From: Pseudoalteromonas byunsanensis
GTDB taxonomy: Bacteria; Pseudomonadota; Gammaproteobacteria; Enterobacterales; Alteromonadaceae
DNA: 64,000 nucleotides
NCBI RefSeq assembly: GCF_001854475.1
Contig: NZ_MNAN01000037.1
Coordinates: 318,850 to 382,849 of the forward strand
Direction of reading: 5' to 3'
Below, one piece after another: positions 1 to 8,740 of this stretch. The notes under the pieces are model-generated. The model was not told the origin of the DNA. It worked only from the letters and a program-made list of their open reading frames with translations, and made no database searches. How positions within the stretch are numbered: the stretch's first letter is position 1; each line of letters begins with the position of its first letter. The position numbers and the translations under genes are program-made.

Positions 1-576
1 ATCCTCATAATTAAGTAACACTCTGCGGTTCCCCGCCAGTGAGAAGAAAGGCGCATCCGGTTCAGTTACCAATACTTTACTAACAATGAAATTTCCAGCA
101 CCTAATTCAACACTATCACCCACTTGTACGCCCAAACTGTAGAACAAACCTTCGCTTAACCACAGCTGCCCTGCTTGAGGTGCGCCGCGTATTTCATAAG
201 GTTGTCCAGCTAAGCTGTCTTTTAAAGTTACTTCTCCACGTAATGGATAAGCTTCAGACACCGCTTTTACCGAACCAAGTACCAGCTCATCGTTGGCAAA
301 CAGCATAGAATCAAAATACAACATCTTTGCCGTTTGTAACCCAAACTCTTGACCTTTATTTAAAATTTCGGGGCTAAGGGCATGGTTACTCGATAAGCGA
401 CGGTCCGCAGCGATAAAGTCACTGGTTTTTTGCTCTATGTTTAAGCCAATACGCTCGGTCACCGAAGACAGACTGAACACCGTAAGCACAGCTAATGAAA
501 TGGCTGCGAAAATAATCGATAGCTCGCCTCGGCGAAACTCTCGCGAAAATAGTTTTAATGCTAATTTAACCCACAT
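1..576 (-). CDS. ABC transporter permease, FtsX/YbbP-like (partial, runs off the left edge)
   Basis: Reading the minus strand from an ATG at 574-576 gives an open frame to base 1. The protein starts MWVKLALKLFSREFRRGELS and is followed by a hydrophobic helix (IIFAAISLAVLTVFSL), the usual start of a YbbP-type permease of the lipoprotein/FtsX ABC family. The start overlaps the 3' end of the upstream ATPase gene by 11 bp and has a GGAGAGG-type ribosome site just before it, so the two are translationally coupled. Only 192 codons are in the window. Function by family: large multi-spanning inner-membrane permease working with YbbA; its substrate is not known. Confidence 0.8.
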   Translation of the reverse strand, partial: MWVKLALKLFSREFRRGELSIIFAAISLAVLTVFSLSSVTERIGLNIEQKTSDFIAADRRLSSNHALSPEILNKGQEFGLQTAKMLYFDSMLFANDELVLGSVKAVSEAYPLRGEVTLKDSLAGQPYEIRGAPQAGQLWLSEGLFYSLGVQVGDSVELGAGNFIVSKVLVTEPDAPFFSLAGNRRVLLNYED

Positions 577-1279
577 TGACAGCCTCTCCTTCACGGATAG
601 TTTCCAATTTACCGCCCTCAATATGGATGATACGGTCGCATTGATGAGCAAGCTGTTCATCATGGGTCACAAGTACCAAAGTTGTGCCGTTTTGTTTATT
701 CAAATCAAACAATAGCTTTTCTATCATGTGACCATTTTTGCTGTCTAAATTTGCAGATGGTTCATCCGCGAACAAAATTTTAGGCGTGCCGATAAATGCA
801 CGGGCAATGGCAACTCGCTGTTGCTCACCACCCGATAATTGGGAAGGGTAATGCTCTAAACGATGCGATAGCCCCACTTTTTCAAGTAGTTCAATGGCCT
901 GTTGTTTAGCATTTTTTTCCCCTGCAAGTTCGGCAGGTAGCATCACGTTTTCCAACGCAGTTAAGCTTTGTACCAACATGAAGGACTGAAAAACAAAACC
1001 CACCTTCTCTGCCCGTAACTGAGCTCGTTGCTCCTCATCCATTAGCTCTAACTGCTCTGTATCTAAGCTGATCTCCCCTTGTGTTGCAACGTCTAACCCT
1101 GCCAGCAAGCTCAATAATGTTGATTTACCAGAACCTGAAGCACCAACAATCGCGACTGACTCCCCCGACTTGACAGAAAAATTGATATCACTGAGGATAG
1201 TGAGCTCGCCCTCTAAGGTGTTTACACGCTTAGTAAGCCCCGAGACATTAATGATATTTAACTGAGAAAATACTGACAT
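566..1279 (-). CDS. ybbA: ABC transporter ATP-binding protein, LolD/YbbA family
   Basis: 237 aa. Walker A GASGSGKST (about residues 46-54), signature LSGGEQQRVAIARA, Walker B ILFADEPSANLD and an H-loop (VTHD) are all present, so the ATPase looks active. Length and the order ATPase then FtsX-like permease match the YbbA-YbbP pair. Its ATG overlaps the divergent tesA ATG by 2 bp. The same head-to-head pairing with tesA is known in E. coli, which supports the symbol. The promoters of each gene must therefore lie inside the other gene or far upstream. Confidence 0.88.
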   Translation of the reverse strand: MSVFSQLNIINVSGLTKRVNTLEGELTILSDINFSVKSGESVAIVGASGSGKSTLLSLLAGLDVATQGEISLDTEQLELMDEEQRAQLRAEKVGFVFQSFMLVQSLTALENVMLPAELAGEKNAKQQAIELLEKVGLSHRLEHYPSQLSGGEQQRVAIARAFIGTPKILFADEPSANLDSKNGHMIEKLLFDLNKQNGTTLVLVTHDEQLAHQCDRIIHIEGGKLETIREGEAVNVG

Positions 1280-1907
1280 GACACGTTTCTTCCTAAAGTT
1301 CTTAGTAATTTCCTTGCTAACTGTGCAATCGTTTAGCAGCTTCGCAAAAGATAAAATTATGATTATTGGTGATAGCTTAAGCGCAGGCTACGGACTGGAA
1401 CAAGCACAAGCTTGGGTTAATTTGTTACAAAATAAATACGTAGCAGAGCAAAAACCGATCGAAATAATCAATACAGCCATAAGCGGACAAACGACAGACA
1501 ACGCACTACTTAAGATTGGCGCATGGTTAGCAGCACATAAACCAAGCCATGTACTCATAGAGTTAGGCGGCAATGATGGAATTCGCGGCTTTCCGATTAA
1601 GTTACTACAAAAGCATCTTACCGAGCTGGTTACTAAAAGCCAACGTTCTGGCGCGCATGTAGCATTAATGGAGATTCAGATCCCGCCTAATTTGGGGCCA
1701 AGATACACAAAAATGTTCACCGACAGCTACAGCAAAGTAGCAAACAGCACTGAGGCATATTTGATGCCTTATTTTATGGTGCCAATAGCAGTTAACCCAG
1801 ATCTAATGCAAGATGACAACTTACACCCAAATGCAAAAGCACAGCCCATTATCAGAGATTTTATGGACAAGGAGATTTCAACTTGGCTAAAACAAACCAA
1901 ACAATAA
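1278..1907 (+). CDS. tesA: Arylesterase / acyl-CoA thioesterase I, SGNH hydrolase
   Basis: 209 aa with a signal peptide (MTRFFLKFLVISLLTVQSF, cleavage probably near SFA-KD), so periplasmic. SGNH blocks are visible: block I IMIIGDSLSAGYG with the nucleophile Ser, block III GGNDGIRG, and block V DNLHPNA with the catalytic Asp-x-x-His. TesA hydrolyses acyl-CoA, esters and lysophospholipids. It sits head to head with ybbA. Full length for the family, nothing missing. Confidence 0.92.
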   Translation: MTRFFLKFLVISLLTVQSFSSFAKDKIMIIGDSLSAGYGLEQAQAWVNLLQNKYVAEQKPIEIINTAISGQTTDNALLKIGAWLAAHKPSHVLIELGGNDGIRGFPIKLLQKHLTELVTKSQRSGAHVALMEIQIPPNLGPRYTKMFTDSYSKVANSTEAYLMPYFMVPIAVNPDLMQDDNLHPNAKAQPIIRDFMDKEISTWLKQTKQ

Positions 1908-2013
1908 GGTAAGAAAGGTTAAGGAAAAAGAAAAATTTATAGGTGTCTAGCTCTACTCACTATTAACTAGCTATAGCCGATTTAGTCGATAGAGCCGACA
2001 CCGCTCAGTGTGG

Positions 2014-2187
2014 TTAGGCTGACGTATTAGTCAGCCATTTAATAAAGCTTCTCGCATCACTTGGCGAAGCAAAACGGGTATTTCTCATTCCCATTTTATC
2101 TGCAAAGATAACATTACTTTTATTTACTGAGATTGACAGCACAGGCTGTGCAATTTGGATCACAGATCCATTATATTCATATGACAT
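2014..2187 (-). CDS. Small hypothetical protein, 57 aa
   Basis: An ATG at 2185-2187 opens a 57-codon frame ending at a TAA (2014-2016). The product begins MSYEYNGSVIQIAQPVLSIS and ends KWLTNTSA. It has a beta-rich first half and a polar second half, no cysteine and no signal peptide. The ribosome site is weak (GTGAG about 6 nt upstream). I do not recognise a family. The composition looks like a real small globular protein, but it could be chance. Confidence 0.4.
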   Translation of the reverse strand: MSYEYNGSVIQIAQPVLSISVNKSNVIFADKMGMRNTRFASPSDARSFIKWLTNTSA

Positions 2188-2345
2188 AGAAAACTCACAA
2201 ATTTATGTCGAAAAACCGACAAATTAATTAAATAAGCTTCACTACAGTGTTGACGATATTCCCATCGATTAGTGCCTTAAAAGGCTCGGTCCAGCCACGA
2301 GGATATTCTGGCTAAGTGGTCGCCGTACAATAATTCAGCTTTTGA

Positions 2346-2474
2346 TTTTTTAATGCTGGCTTACTGGATCAGGGTAAGAAAGGACATTATAAACTGGCCA
2401 CTCGCGTAGAAAGCGATGGCCCAAGGGGCGAAATTTACCACCGAATCCAAATAAAAAGCAAGCAATTGTTGTAA
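2346..2474 (+). pseudogene. Possible gene remnant (coding-like fragment without a start)
   Basis: A plus-strand frame open from 2346 to a TAA at 2472-2474 reads LDQGKKGHYKLATRVESDG and on to IYHRIQIKSKQLL. It has no ATG. The residue mix is protein-like but I cannot assign a family. It may be the tail of a decayed gene. Confidence 0.2.
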
Positions 2475-2527
2475 TTTATTTCATCCTCCAACTTTATTGC
2501 CTACGATCCTACCTACAACAATCAGAT

Positions 2528-3037
2528 TTATAAACCTGTCACCTTAGACAGATGCGTACTCAAACTTAGGTCAATTTGACTACTTGGCGCCATTAATTCC
2601 ACCAGTGCATCATCAAAGTCTCCTTTACTAAAATGGTCATATATATTGTTCGATAACGCATACGGCTCACTAGGCATTCCCAAAAATGGAAAGATCATTC
2701 TATCGAGTTCACCATCAGCATCTTCATCATGAATCACATTAATGGCATATTTACCGGCGGGTACGTTTTCAAAAACAACGACTGTGTTTGGAGCTACTGG
2801 AACAACTGCTTTTTTAAGGAAATACTGTGCTTTGGGATCATTAAAGTTTAAATCAGCGTGATAGTCAGCACTATTGTCGTGAATCATCACCAAAAGCTGT
2901 CCTTCATCGCTTTTTACATTACTAATGTTTACAATCAGCCGAGTGGCATCTCCTGCTATATTATTTACGCTTTGCTTACTAGTTGATTGGCAGCCAATCA
3001 ATACTATGGCAACCACAATCATCAATATATTTCTCAT
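2528..3037 (-). CDS. DUF2141 family lipoprotein
   Basis: 169 aa. The N-terminus MRNILMIVVAIVLIGCQS is a lipoprotein signal with the lipobox LIGC (Cys16). The mature part has the DUF2141 pattern: a beta strand LIVNISNVKSDEGQLLVMIH, then VFENVPAGKYAINVIHDEDADGELD, in which the acidic DEDADGELD loop looks like a metal-binding turn. A small secreted beta-sandwich of unknown role. It is a single gene with a good AAGGAG site before its ATG. Confidence 0.8.
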   Translation of the reverse strand: MRNILMIVVAIVLIGCQSTSKQSVNNIAGDATRLIVNISNVKSDEGQLLVMIHDNSADYHADLNFNDPKAQYFLKKAVVPVAPNTVVVFENVPAGKYAINVIHDEDADGELDRMIFPFLGMPSEPYALSNNIYDHFSKGDFDDALVELMAPSSQIDLSLSTHLSKVTGL

Positions 3038-3171
3038 GTTTATCTCCTTATATTTTGAGTGATTAAATTAACAGCTCTATGCCTTGATAAATATGATTGA
3101 AGCTAGGTATTTTTGTAAAAAAGTGTAATGTTTTTAGCTCGATGACAACCGATATTGATAAGGCTTTTAGA

Positions 3172-3447
3172 ATGACTAAACCCCGTATTACCATACATTA
3201 CTGCGTACTATGCCAATGGTTACTACGCAGTGGCTGGCTTGCCCAAGAGTTACTTTCGACATTTTCTGACGAACTGCAAGAGGTCGCGATTGCTCCTGCT
3301 TCAAAAGGAGTATTCAAGATTTTTTATAATCAAGAGCTGATCTGGTGTAGAGAAAAAGACGGGGGCTTTCCAGAGGCCAAAATATTAAAGCGCAGAGTTA
3401 GAGATAAGTTAGATCCATCCAGAAATCTAGGACATATTGATAATTAG
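3172..3447 (+). CDS. SelT/SelW/SelH (Rdx-type) thioredoxin-like protein, Cys form
   Basis: About 91 aa from the chosen ATG (MTKPRITIHYC). The longer frame starts at 3097, but homology-like sequence begins only here. The motif IHYCVLCQW carries CxxC right after the first strand, as in selenoprotein W relatives; the Sec position is Cys. The C-terminal block GVFKIFYNQELIWCREKDGGFPEAK also matches the family (GxFEV and F PE). Likely a small cytosolic redox protein; the in vivo partner is unknown. An alternative ATG at 3142 would add 10 residues. Confidence 0.75.
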   Translation: MTKPRITIHYCVLCQWLLRSGWLAQELLSTFSDELQEVAIAPASKGVFKIFYNQELIWCREKDGGFPEAKILKRRVRDKLDPSRNLGHIDN

Positions 3448-3647
3448 ACCATTAAAATAAACTCATTTCGATTGATTATTAATCAACATTTAGTTAATTT
3501 AAATAAGACCTTTTAAACCAGGCATTAATAACATAAGGTTAACTTTAACAAACAGCATACATTCGCCGTTGTTTTGCAATGTTTTCGATATGCTGTTATA
3601 AAACATATAAAATAGGTACATCCATACAAACTGGATCAATAACAAAA

Positions 3648-4139
3648 ATGAAATTCCGTTTTAGCCATTTTGAATTTGACTGCGAAGCTTTAGTTTTAAC
3701 CAATAATGGTAAAGTATTCTCGCTAAATGAAAAACCTGCCAAATTACTGGCCTTACTGCTTATGAATGCTGAACATATTCACAGCAAAGATGAAATACTA
3801 GAAGCCGTCTGGCCGGGCCGCGAAGTGACTAATCAAGTCGTTTTCCAAAGCATTGGTCACCTCAGAGCGTTATTCGGTGATGATGCTATCAAAACATTTT
3901 CTCGCAAAGGCTATCAATGGCAACTACCTTTGAGCGAGGTAAGCGATGAAGAAGTAGCAGAAGTGCCTTCACCAACCGTTGAAACTTCAAATTCAACGCA
4001 GAGTAATGTCGGTAACGACAATAACTCAACAGCATCCTCACCTGCAAATGACGCAACCGCTAACACATCGAAACCGGCATGGCCTTTGGCTGCGGCAACT
4101 TTACTTGGATTACTCGCTGGCGCATATTTTTTTGTGTGA
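3648..4139 (+). CDS. Membrane-anchored ToxR/CadC-type winged-helix regulator without a periplasmic domain
   Basis: 163 aa from the internal ATG at 3648 (MKFRFSHFEFD), where the Trans_reg_C fold starts. The DNA-binding domain spans about residues 1-95, with the typical LNEKPAKLLALLL, SKDEILEAVWPGREVTNQVVFQSI and SRKGYQW elements. A Ser/Thr/Asn-rich linker follows, then one C-terminal membrane helix (WPLAAATLLGLLAGAYFFV) that ends the protein. ToxR and CadC normally carry a sensor domain after this helix, and here there is none. The target genes are unknown. Confidence 0.75.
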   Translation: MKFRFSHFEFDCEALVLTNNGKVFSLNEKPAKLLALLLMNAEHIHSKDEILEAVWPGREVTNQVVFQSIGHLRALFGDDAIKTFSRKGYQWQLPLSEVSDEEVAEVPSPTVETSNSTQSNVGNDNNSTASSPANDATANTSKPAWPLAAATLLGLLAGAYFFV

Positions 4140-4158
4140 CTCTTTTTTTGAGTCACAC
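4134..4158 (+). terminator. Hairpin overlapping the stop codon of the winged-helix gene
   Basis: GTGTGACTC and GAGTCACAC form a perfect 9-bp stem around a T7 loop, and the upstream arm contains the TGA stop codon. There is no T-tract after it, so termination is possible but not certain. Confidence 0.45.
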
Positions 4159-4185
4159 CCAATAATCTAGAGATAGCAAAGCAAT

Positions 4186-4725
4186 ATGCTTAAAAATTCA
4201 GATTGTGGACTCATTGTTGTTGATGTACAAGGCAAACTTGCTAGGGTAGTTGATAACAGCGAACAGATGTTGCAACAGATCAGCACGCTTATCCAAGGGT
4301 GCCAAGCCCTTGGTTTGCCTATTATCTGGCTTGAGCAAACACTTGATAAACTAGGTCACACAGTACCTGAGTTAACAAAGTTACTAAACGCTGAGCAAAT
4401 TATTACAAAAACAACATTTAGTGGTTTCCTAAATCAAGCGTTTAGAACAAGACTGGCCAATGAGAACAAAAGCCATTGGCTTGTTTGTGGCATTGAGGCA
4501 CACATTTGCGTCTACCAAACAGCATTGAGCCTGTTGAACAATAGGTTTGGCGTATCCTTGATAACGGATGCAATTGCTTCTCGAAACCCAGAGCACAAAC
4601 AACTTGCCATACACAAGCTTGCGCACAGCGGTGCACAGCTCAGTAATGTAGAAATGGTTTTATATGAGCTACTCGCCGACTCCGAGCACCCTGACTTCAG
4701 AACAATATTGCAGTTGATCAAATAA
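4186..4725 (+). CDS. Isochorismatase-family (cysteine) hydrolase
   Basis: 179 aa. The cysteine-hydrolase triad is visible: Asp in LIVVDVQGK (about residue 13), Lys in IITKTTFSGF, and the nucleophile Cys in GIEAHICVYQTA. A cis-peptide/VCGIEAH block and the usual length match the YcaC-like subgroup of small hydrolases. Substrate unknown; many members act on amides or are uncharacterised. The gene lies convergent with the next one, with only 6 bp between the stops. Confidence 0.85.
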   Translation: MLKNSDCGLIVVDVQGKLARVVDNSEQMLQQISTLIQGCQALGLPIIWLEQTLDKLGHTVPELTKLLNAEQIITKTTFSGFLNQAFRTRLANENKSHWLVCGIEAHICVYQTALSLLNNRFGVSLITDAIASRNPEHKQLAIHKLAHSGAQLSNVEMVLYELLADSEHPDFRTILQLIK

Positions 4726-4731
4726 CGGGCG

Positions 4732-5103
4732 CTATTTCGTTGAGTTGGCCAATTGTTTATTGAAAACCTTAAAAATACCTCTTGTGATTAAACCCTCTTC
4801 AACAGTGTAAATACAGAGCATCTCGACACAGCCTAGGCCTTCTGCAAAGTTACGAGTGATTTTTTCATGATCGATCACCACATTGTCATACACTGTTCTA
4901 CTCAGTAGCTCAGCCTTGAGATCCGGTTCTAAAAAGCGCTCAGCAATCGTGGCCTGAATTGCCTCTCTTCCCGAGGCGAGAATCATACCATCTGTGGTTT
5001 GCTGAACTGCATTAGCAGCGTATGTTTGTGCCCAGGCAGCTGCATCTTTTTGGTTATACGCTTTGAGTTGCCTGTCGACAACCTCAACAACTGCGTCATT
5101 CAT
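4732..5103 (-). CDS. SnoaL/NTF2-like protein
   Basis: 123 aa cytosolic protein with the NTF2-like pattern: helix VVEVVDRQLKAYNQKDAAAWAQTYA, then the strand-turn AVQQTTDGMILASGREAIQATI, and a C-terminal sheet (FAEGLGCVEMLCIYTVEEGLI). This matches the SnoaL-like/DUF4440 group. No catalytic residue can be assigned from sequence. It has an AAGAAAC-type weak ribosome site. Confidence 0.7.
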   Translation of the reverse strand: MNDAVVEVVDRQLKAYNQKDAAAWAQTYAANAVQQTTDGMILASGREAIQATIAERFLEPDLKAELLSRTVYDNVVIDHEKITRNFAEGLGCVEMLCIYTVEEGLITRGIFKVFNKQLANSTK

Positions 5104-5185
5104 GAGTTTCTTTCCATGGTCTAAATTGCAGAAAATAATATTACTTAAGCCAATTTAATACTTTTCCTGTTGGCTGGAAAGATAT

Positions 5186-6001
5186 TTATTGTTCGCCAAG
5201 CTCAATAGCTTGGTTTGCCAGAACAGCCTGCAAAGCCTCATCCATTTTTTCAATAAAATCATGTTTGTACGGATACCTATCCAAAGCGTCTTTAACGTAT
5301 CCAATATGCGCAGTGCGCTTTAAAACGACACGGTCTTCTTTAATTTGACTTAAATCTAATTCCGGGTGTATTCGCTTAAGATTTCTTAATCCTAATAACG
5401 TGGAAAGCCTATCGTTAACGTAACAATCAATGCGATTTTTCGCCAATTTCATCACATTCGAAAACGTGTCTTTATTTTCCCAGAGTCTAATCTTACTTTG
5501 CTGGTAAGCTTGCCTTAGGCCATCATCTAGAATCATATAACCCGCATTCAACCCCACATTAATGGGGTGAGCTGTTGTATCTTCAGAATCTATCTTCTTT
5601 AATGAAAAACCTTGATTACAAAATGCCACCACAACTTCCTCAAGAAGTGGAACCGAATAAGGCCAAATAAAAGGTCTACGTTTGATATGCTTGTATGGTG
5701 GCATTAACGCAAACGCTTCACCATCTTGTAATGCTGAAACACCTCTTTTCCAAGGTACAGGATGTAATTCAACTAAGTACTTATCGTCAATAAGCTGTGC
5801 TGCTTGTTTCACTAAATCAACATAGATCCCCTTTAACTCTCCATTGCTTAGATATGTATAAGGGGGGTAACTCTCGTCCACTAGAATCGTGACACGATAT
5901 TGCGGATTTGCCTCACTTTTCAAAGTGAAACACGCGCATATAGCCAGCAATATACCCAAGCGGATGAGTGATGCTAATTTATTCTGATACCCTGAAATCA
6001 T
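5186..6001 (-). CDS. Periplasmic substrate-binding protein, SBP_bac_3 family
   Basis: 271 aa from ATG 5999-6001 (MISGYQNKLASLIRLGILL), chosen because it sits just before a clear signal peptide (ILLAICACFTLKSEA-NP). The mature part starts with VTILVDESYPPYTYLSNGELKG, the classic start of amino-acid-type binding proteins. Solitary SBP_bac_3 proteins like this are common in Alteromonadales; no ABC permease is adjacent. It may feed a sensor or be an orphan receptor. Confidence 0.8.
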   Translation of the reverse strand: MISGYQNKLASLIRLGILLAICACFTLKSEANPQYRVTILVDESYPPYTYLSNGELKGIYVDLVKQAAQLIDDKYLVELHPVPWKRGVSALQDGEAFALMPPYKHIKRRPFIWPYSVPLLEEVVVAFCNQGFSLKKIDSEDTTAHPINVGLNAGYMILDDGLRQAYQQSKIRLWENKDTFSNVMKLAKNRIDCYVNDRLSTLLGLRNLKRIHPELDLSQIKEDRVVLKRTAHIGYVKDALDRYPYKHDFIEKMDEALQAVLANQAIELGEQ

Positions 6002-6285
6002 AAATATCTTCTCGGTTGAACTACACACATACCCTTGATGTACCTGTCGCGACTATCTGTTGGCACCGATTCTTAAGTCTCATTAAAACTATAGCTCATA
6101 CATTTAGAGTGTGTTCTGATGCGCTTCACTTCACAAAGTCAGAAATAAAATAGTGACAGAATCCATGAAAGGATTTTGCCACACTGCGGTGTAGGAAAAA
6201 CTTAAATGGCGGCATCAACAAAAGCGCTCTGCGTACCGAGCACTTACTATAATTCTGTTATTCGTAGTGATTTACAGGTATAGCA

Positions 6286-7443
6286 ATGAGATTCACTCTT
6301 CCTTATCCGTTACCCACAGTAGCACTGACTTTTTTGCTATTTAGTCCAACTCTTGTTGCCACTGAACGCACTGTAACTTGGGCTGATATTGAAGCCATCG
6401 AATCCCAACTGGCAGAGCTAAAAGAGCTTTTTCTAAAGCAAAATTCGAAAACTCTCATTGCTAAAACCACTAACTCCACGCCCCCTGTTAACACACAGCA
6501 AACTACCCAGCAAGAACATACTCAAGTAAATATGTACGCAACGATAAGGCCGACACTAAGTATGATTAATGAGCAGCCACATAGCTACTGGGATGTCGCT
6601 GATGCATTGTCTCACGCTGGTTTTAAGGTGACTCAGGAATTTGCCAATGATTGGTCAGCAGAACTCCATGGAGAATGGAGCATTGATTTGGCCAATGAAG
6701 GTAACTTTGGCAAATCTCGGCGCGCGTACACCGCTCTCAGTACGCCCTTAGGCCGCTTTGGCATAGGCAAGCAAAGGCCACCTCAGTACCTTTTTATTGC
6801 CGAATATGTGGATATTTTCAACCACGCTAGTAGCCCTTTTGCATATGACCCACAAAGTATTTTCTTTGTCGACAATTTAATATCTTACCGTTTAGACCGT
6901 AAACCCTTTACTTTCATCGCTGTAGGCCAATACGCAGGCACTCATGGCGACAAGCAAACCGATCTGTTTAATATGGGACTAAGCTATGATACAAAAGCGT
7001 TTCATGCAGCCCTCACTTATCAGCAAAACGATGTATTTGCAGATGAGGATCACATAGGTGAAAACAGAATTTGGGCAGCATCCTTAGCCTATCAGTTCAG
7101 TAATCGTTTCTATGCGGCAATGTCATATCAGGCAAAGGACTACCGTCGGACTACTTTCGAAGTTCCCCGTAAAGGACATACTTTTGATTTATCTTTAGCG
7201 TACCTATTGGCCAAGGGCTACAAAATTAAAACAGGCGTGTTCGAGTTTGATGACGGTTATCAGGGCAGTAACACTAATCACCAAAGTTTTGATGGCTTTA
7301 ACATCACATTAGAGTGGCTACCCACTCCCCCATTGAGAGTTCATTTGGAATATTTAAACAAATCTTTCTTCTATCAGGCTGACATAGAGTCTATATCTGT
7401 CGGGATACGGTATGATTTTAAACAGAATTGGCTGTTCAACTAA
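6286..7443 (+). CDS. Porin-like outer-membrane protein with N-terminal coiled-coil segment
   Basis: 385 aa. A signal peptide (LTFLLFSPTLVATE) is followed by a short helical region (DIEAIESQLAELKELFLKQ) and a Thr/Gln linker. From residue 82 the sequence is alternating amphipathic strands typical of gram-negative porins (MYATIRPTLSMI, WSAELHGEWSID, RFGIGKQRPPQYLFIAEYVD). The C-terminal strand ISVGIRYDF is followed by extra residues KQNWLFN, so the terminal Phe of a normal porin is displaced. Probably a porin with trimer-type coiled coil; substrate unknown. Confidence 0.7.
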   Translation: MRFTLPYPLPTVALTFLLFSPTLVATERTVTWADIEAIESQLAELKELFLKQNSKTLIAKTTNSTPPVNTQQTTQQEHTQVNMYATIRPTLSMINEQPHSYWDVADALSHAGFKVTQEFANDWSAELHGEWSIDLANEGNFGKSRRAYTALSTPLGRFGIGKQRPPQYLFIAEYVDIFNHASSPFAYDPQSIFFVDNLISYRLDRKPFTFIAVGQYAGTHGDKQTDLFNMGLSYDTKAFHAALTYQQNDVFADEDHIGENRIWAASLAYQFSNRFYAAMSYQAKDYRRTTFEVPRKGHTFDLSLAYLLAKGYKIKTGVFEFDDGYQGSNTNHQSFDGFNITLEWLPTPPLRVHLEYLNKSFFYQADIESISVGIRYDFKQNWLFN

Positions 7444-7494
7444 GCTTGTAATTTAGCCGAAGGTAAATCGGTTTCTGATAAAGAGCACGATGTC

Positions 7495-7517
7495 TGGCTT
7501 GCCGAATTAGCAAGCCA
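7495..7517. terminator. Hairpin between convergent outer-membrane protein genes
   Basis: TGGCTTGC and GCAAGCCA form a perfect 8-bp stem with a 7-nt loop in the gap between two convergent genes. No strong T-tract on either side; may act in both directions. Confidence 0.4.
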
Positions 7518-7544
7518 ATACTTAATTAACTTAATCCCTTAATG

Positions 7545-8126
7545 TTAAAAACGATATGTAAAACCTACCGCTGTGCTCTGCCATTTCTGATCACCCGAGA
7601 TAAAGTCTGGCAGAATTTGGTGGTCTATAAAAACATCAATATTGTCATTCAACTGGTACTCCAACCCAACTCCATAGCTAAGCCCATCACGCGTCCAATT
7701 ACTTTCGCTATGGTAGCGCACTACTTCATTACCGCCTTCATTTAATACTAACCCTTTATTTTCAAATGTAACTTTAGAGCGTGTGTACCCTGTTAACCCA
7801 TACACATTCAACCCATCTGCAATAGGGTAGGTTAGCTTAAGCAACAGTGAAGTTTGTAAGTCAATATCTTCCTTAACAGAACGTTTTGTATTAGGTGCTG
7901 TGTACTCCATGTCCATTCCAGATATCCCTGTTGCAAATCGACTCTCAAAAGCAACATACTCATTAAATTCATACCCTACTACGATCCCCGCCGCATCATA
8001 GCCATAACCAGGAATATCAATATCTTGATGATTATAAAGAGCACCTACATAAACATCACTTGCCACTGCATTTTGGGTAAAAGCCGCTCCTAGCATGATC
8101 AGGGCAGCAGGTAATAACACTTTCAT
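7545..8126 (-). CDS. Outer-membrane beta-barrel protein (OmpW/opacity-like)
   Basis: 193 aa from ATG 8124-8126 (MKVLLPAALIMLGAAF), preferred over the longer frame because AAGGA lies 6 nt upstream and a signal peptide starts here (cleavage near AVA-SD). The mature part is an eight-strand-type barrel: DVYVGALYNHQDI, AGIVVGYEFNEYVAFESRF, LLLKLTYPIADGLNVYGLTGY, LSYGVGLEYQLNDNIDVFIDH, and the terminal strand STAVGFTYRF ending in Phe for BAM recognition. Substrate and role unknown. Confidence 0.8.
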   Translation of the reverse strand: MKVLLPAALIMLGAAFTQNAVASDVYVGALYNHQDIDIPGYGYDAAGIVVGYEFNEYVAFESRFATGISGMDMEYTAPNTKRSVKEDIDLQTSLLLKLTYPIADGLNVYGLTGYTRSKVTFENKGLVLNEGGNEVVRYHSESNWTRDGLSYGVGLEYQLNDNIDVFIDHQILPDFISGDQKWQSTAVGFTYRF

Positions 8127-8165
8127 TTTTAGTCCTTTTAAAAAAGTTTTGATTAATAATTCCAC

Positions 8166-8740
8166 TTTGCTAGAAATACTAACAATTGAGCTTAAATTAA
8201 CTTACATTTCAGTAAATTACTGTTCTAGAGTGTAAAAAACTGTTCAAGTTATGGGGCCACAGACGAGAGAGCCTATTCGATGGAACCTATTTATTAGTTC
8301 TTCATATCTAAGAGAACGTAGCGAATTACTACTATTATCCCTAGATTGGACAAGTAAGTAGCTAACTCTAAGGTAGAAATGAATGAATACGCTCACTTTC
8401 ACCTTACATGTGAGACGTCTAGTGATATTTTTATCCGTTTATTTACGAGGCGAATAAACCCAATTCACCTTTTCTAAGCTCAAGTCTTGCCAAAATTCCC
8501 AAAGCCACATTACTAGCACATTGACATATAGCTAATACAGCTGTTCAGCTTTGTAAAAGCTCACAGTTTGTAAAAGTTTTCATAGTTAAGTTTTACCACC
8601 GTTTGCGCTTTTCGTTATGCTTAATAGGCTTTAAAGTCAGGGGATAAATATCGAAAAGTTGTAAATCTATTATTTGCGGAGCTTCTGTTTTTTAGCTACT
8701 TTTTAAGCACTGCCTTTAAATTAAGTGCTAAGGAAAACGT
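8166..8740. other. 575-bp intergenic region upstream of the signalling cluster
   Basis: AT-rich, without a long ORF. The word TTTGTAAAAG appears twice within 8550-8580. No convincing promoter pair could be fixed. It presumably holds the control region of the downstream four-gene cluster. Confidence 0.4.

Larger units (their letters stand above)
1908..2527. other. 620-bp gap with a short ORF and a possible gene remnant
   Basis: The stretch between tesA and the DUF2141 gene holds no long ORF. It contains a 57-codon minus-strand ORF (2014-2187) and a coding-like plus-strand fragment (2346-2474), listed separately. The rest shows no clear promoter, RNA or repeat. Confidence 0.5.

Noticed and set aside
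8521..8549. TTGACA as -35 of the signalling cluster
   Set aside because: No -10 at the right distance, and it is about 200 bp from the start codon.
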